From CAXTPV01 sp964249405 (GTDB lineage Bacteria; Pseudomonadota; Alphaproteobacteria; Acetobacterales; Acetobacteraceae): a stretch of 5,423 nt of DNA. Below, in pieces: positions 5,131 to 5,423 of the stretch. The stretch spans positions 1 through 5,423 of the forward strand of contig CAXUBX010000149.1 of the NCBI GenBank assembly GCA_964249405.1, read 5' to 3'. A model generated the notes under the pieces. It was not told the DNA's origin. It saw nothing but the letters and a program-made list of their open reading frames with translations, and did no database searches. The position numbers and the translations under genes are program-made. Position 1 is the first letter of the stretch. Each line of letters begins with the position of its first letter.

Positions 5131-5423
5131 CGGGCGAGGATCGCCGCGGCGGCGCGCAACAGCAAGGCCGCGGCAAGGCCGGCCACGACGTCGTCGCCCA
5201 TCACCCCGACGGCGCCGCGCCGGCGGTCGAGCCGGCCGACGGGGCCGGGCTTGACGATGTCGAGGAGGCGGAACAGCGCGAACGCGGCCGCGAGGCCGCG
5301 CGGCGTCGTCCGCCGGAGGCCGAGGCAGGCGATCCACTGCCCCGCGATCTCGTCGATCACCACGGCGGCGGGATCGTCGTCGATGTCCGGAAGCCGGTGC
5401 GCGGCGGCCTCGCCGCCGCGCAC
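5127..5423 (-). CDS. pgpA: Phosphatidylglycerophosphatase A, C-terminal part (5' end beyond the right edge)
   Basis: PgpA removes phosphate from phosphatidylglycerophosphate to give phosphatidylglycerol at the inner membrane. The frame is open to the window edge and 99 residues are visible, roughly the C-terminal two thirds of a typical 150-180 residue protein. Family motifs are clear: DDDPAAVVIDEIAGQWIA with its acidic residues, FRLLDIVKPGPVGRLDRR, and GVMGDDVVAGLAAALLL. The catalytic acidic residues expected in the VIDE and DD segments are present. Hydrophobic stretches around IAGQWIACLGL and VVAGLAAALLL fit membrane segments. The GTG at the very edge is an internal codon. Its stop (5127-5129) overlaps the cinA ATG as ATGA, making a two-gene unit transcribed leftward and converging on the repeat-protein gene. 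The family call is firm. Confidence 0.9.
   Translation of the reverse strand: MRGGEAAAHRLPDIDDDPAAVVIDEIAGQWIACLGLRRTTPRGLAAAFALFRLLDIVKPGPVGRLDRRRGAVGVMGDDVVAGLAAALLLRAAAAILAR

Noticed and set aside
3563..5176. A 537-codon minus-strand frame with NPSSRNPS-like repeats
   Set aside because: The repeats are the antisense reading of the M-(G/H)-S-G-S array. The frame also crosses a terminator and overlaps cinA in another phase.

Overview
This GC-rich window most likely comes from an alphaproteobacterium. The evidence is the gene order (pyruvate dehydrogenase E2, dihydrolipoamide dehydrogenase, lipoyl synthase, RatA/Coq10-type protein, then convergent cinA and pgpA), the E2 and lipoyl synthase sequence style, and one promoter that fits the alphaproteobacterial EcfG general-stress consensus. 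The order within the class cannot be fixed from this window; a Rhodospirillales-like lineage is a guess.

Left part (1-3776, plus strand): a tightly packed, apparently co-transcribed lipoate/PDH block. It starts inside pdhC (E2 catalytic domain). lpdA follows through a stop/start overlap that uses a TTG start. lipA comes 3 nt after lpdA, and a RatA/Coq10-family gene follows 10 nt after lipA. E2 carries lipoyl groups, Lpd reoxidises them and LipA makes them, so three of the four genes serve one cofactor. A run of exactly 100 N (3133-3232) interrupts the 3' end of lipA. The same 18 bases sit on both sides of the gap, and a 21-nt tandem repeat follows it, so the gap looks like an assembly break in a short repeat, not a broken gene.

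Middle (3777-4587): a separate unit. A GGAAC-N16-CGTT element stands in front of a 201-aa secreted, low-complexity protein. It has a signal peptide, a natural His5 run in a Met/His cluster, and twelve exact Met-(Gly/His)-Ser-Gly-Ser pentads. It ends at a strong intrinsic terminator. This is the accessory and most unusual part of the window: a candidate stress-induced periplasmic metal-binding or oxidant-absorbing protein.

Right part (4588-5423, minus strand): pgpA (partial, running off the right edge) and a stand-alone CinA C-terminal-domain gene, joined by a 4-nt ATGA overlap and converging on the repeat-protein gene.

No tRNA, rRNA, CRISPR, insertion sequence or phage gene was seen. Apart from the repeat protein, the genes are ordinary housekeeping genes.
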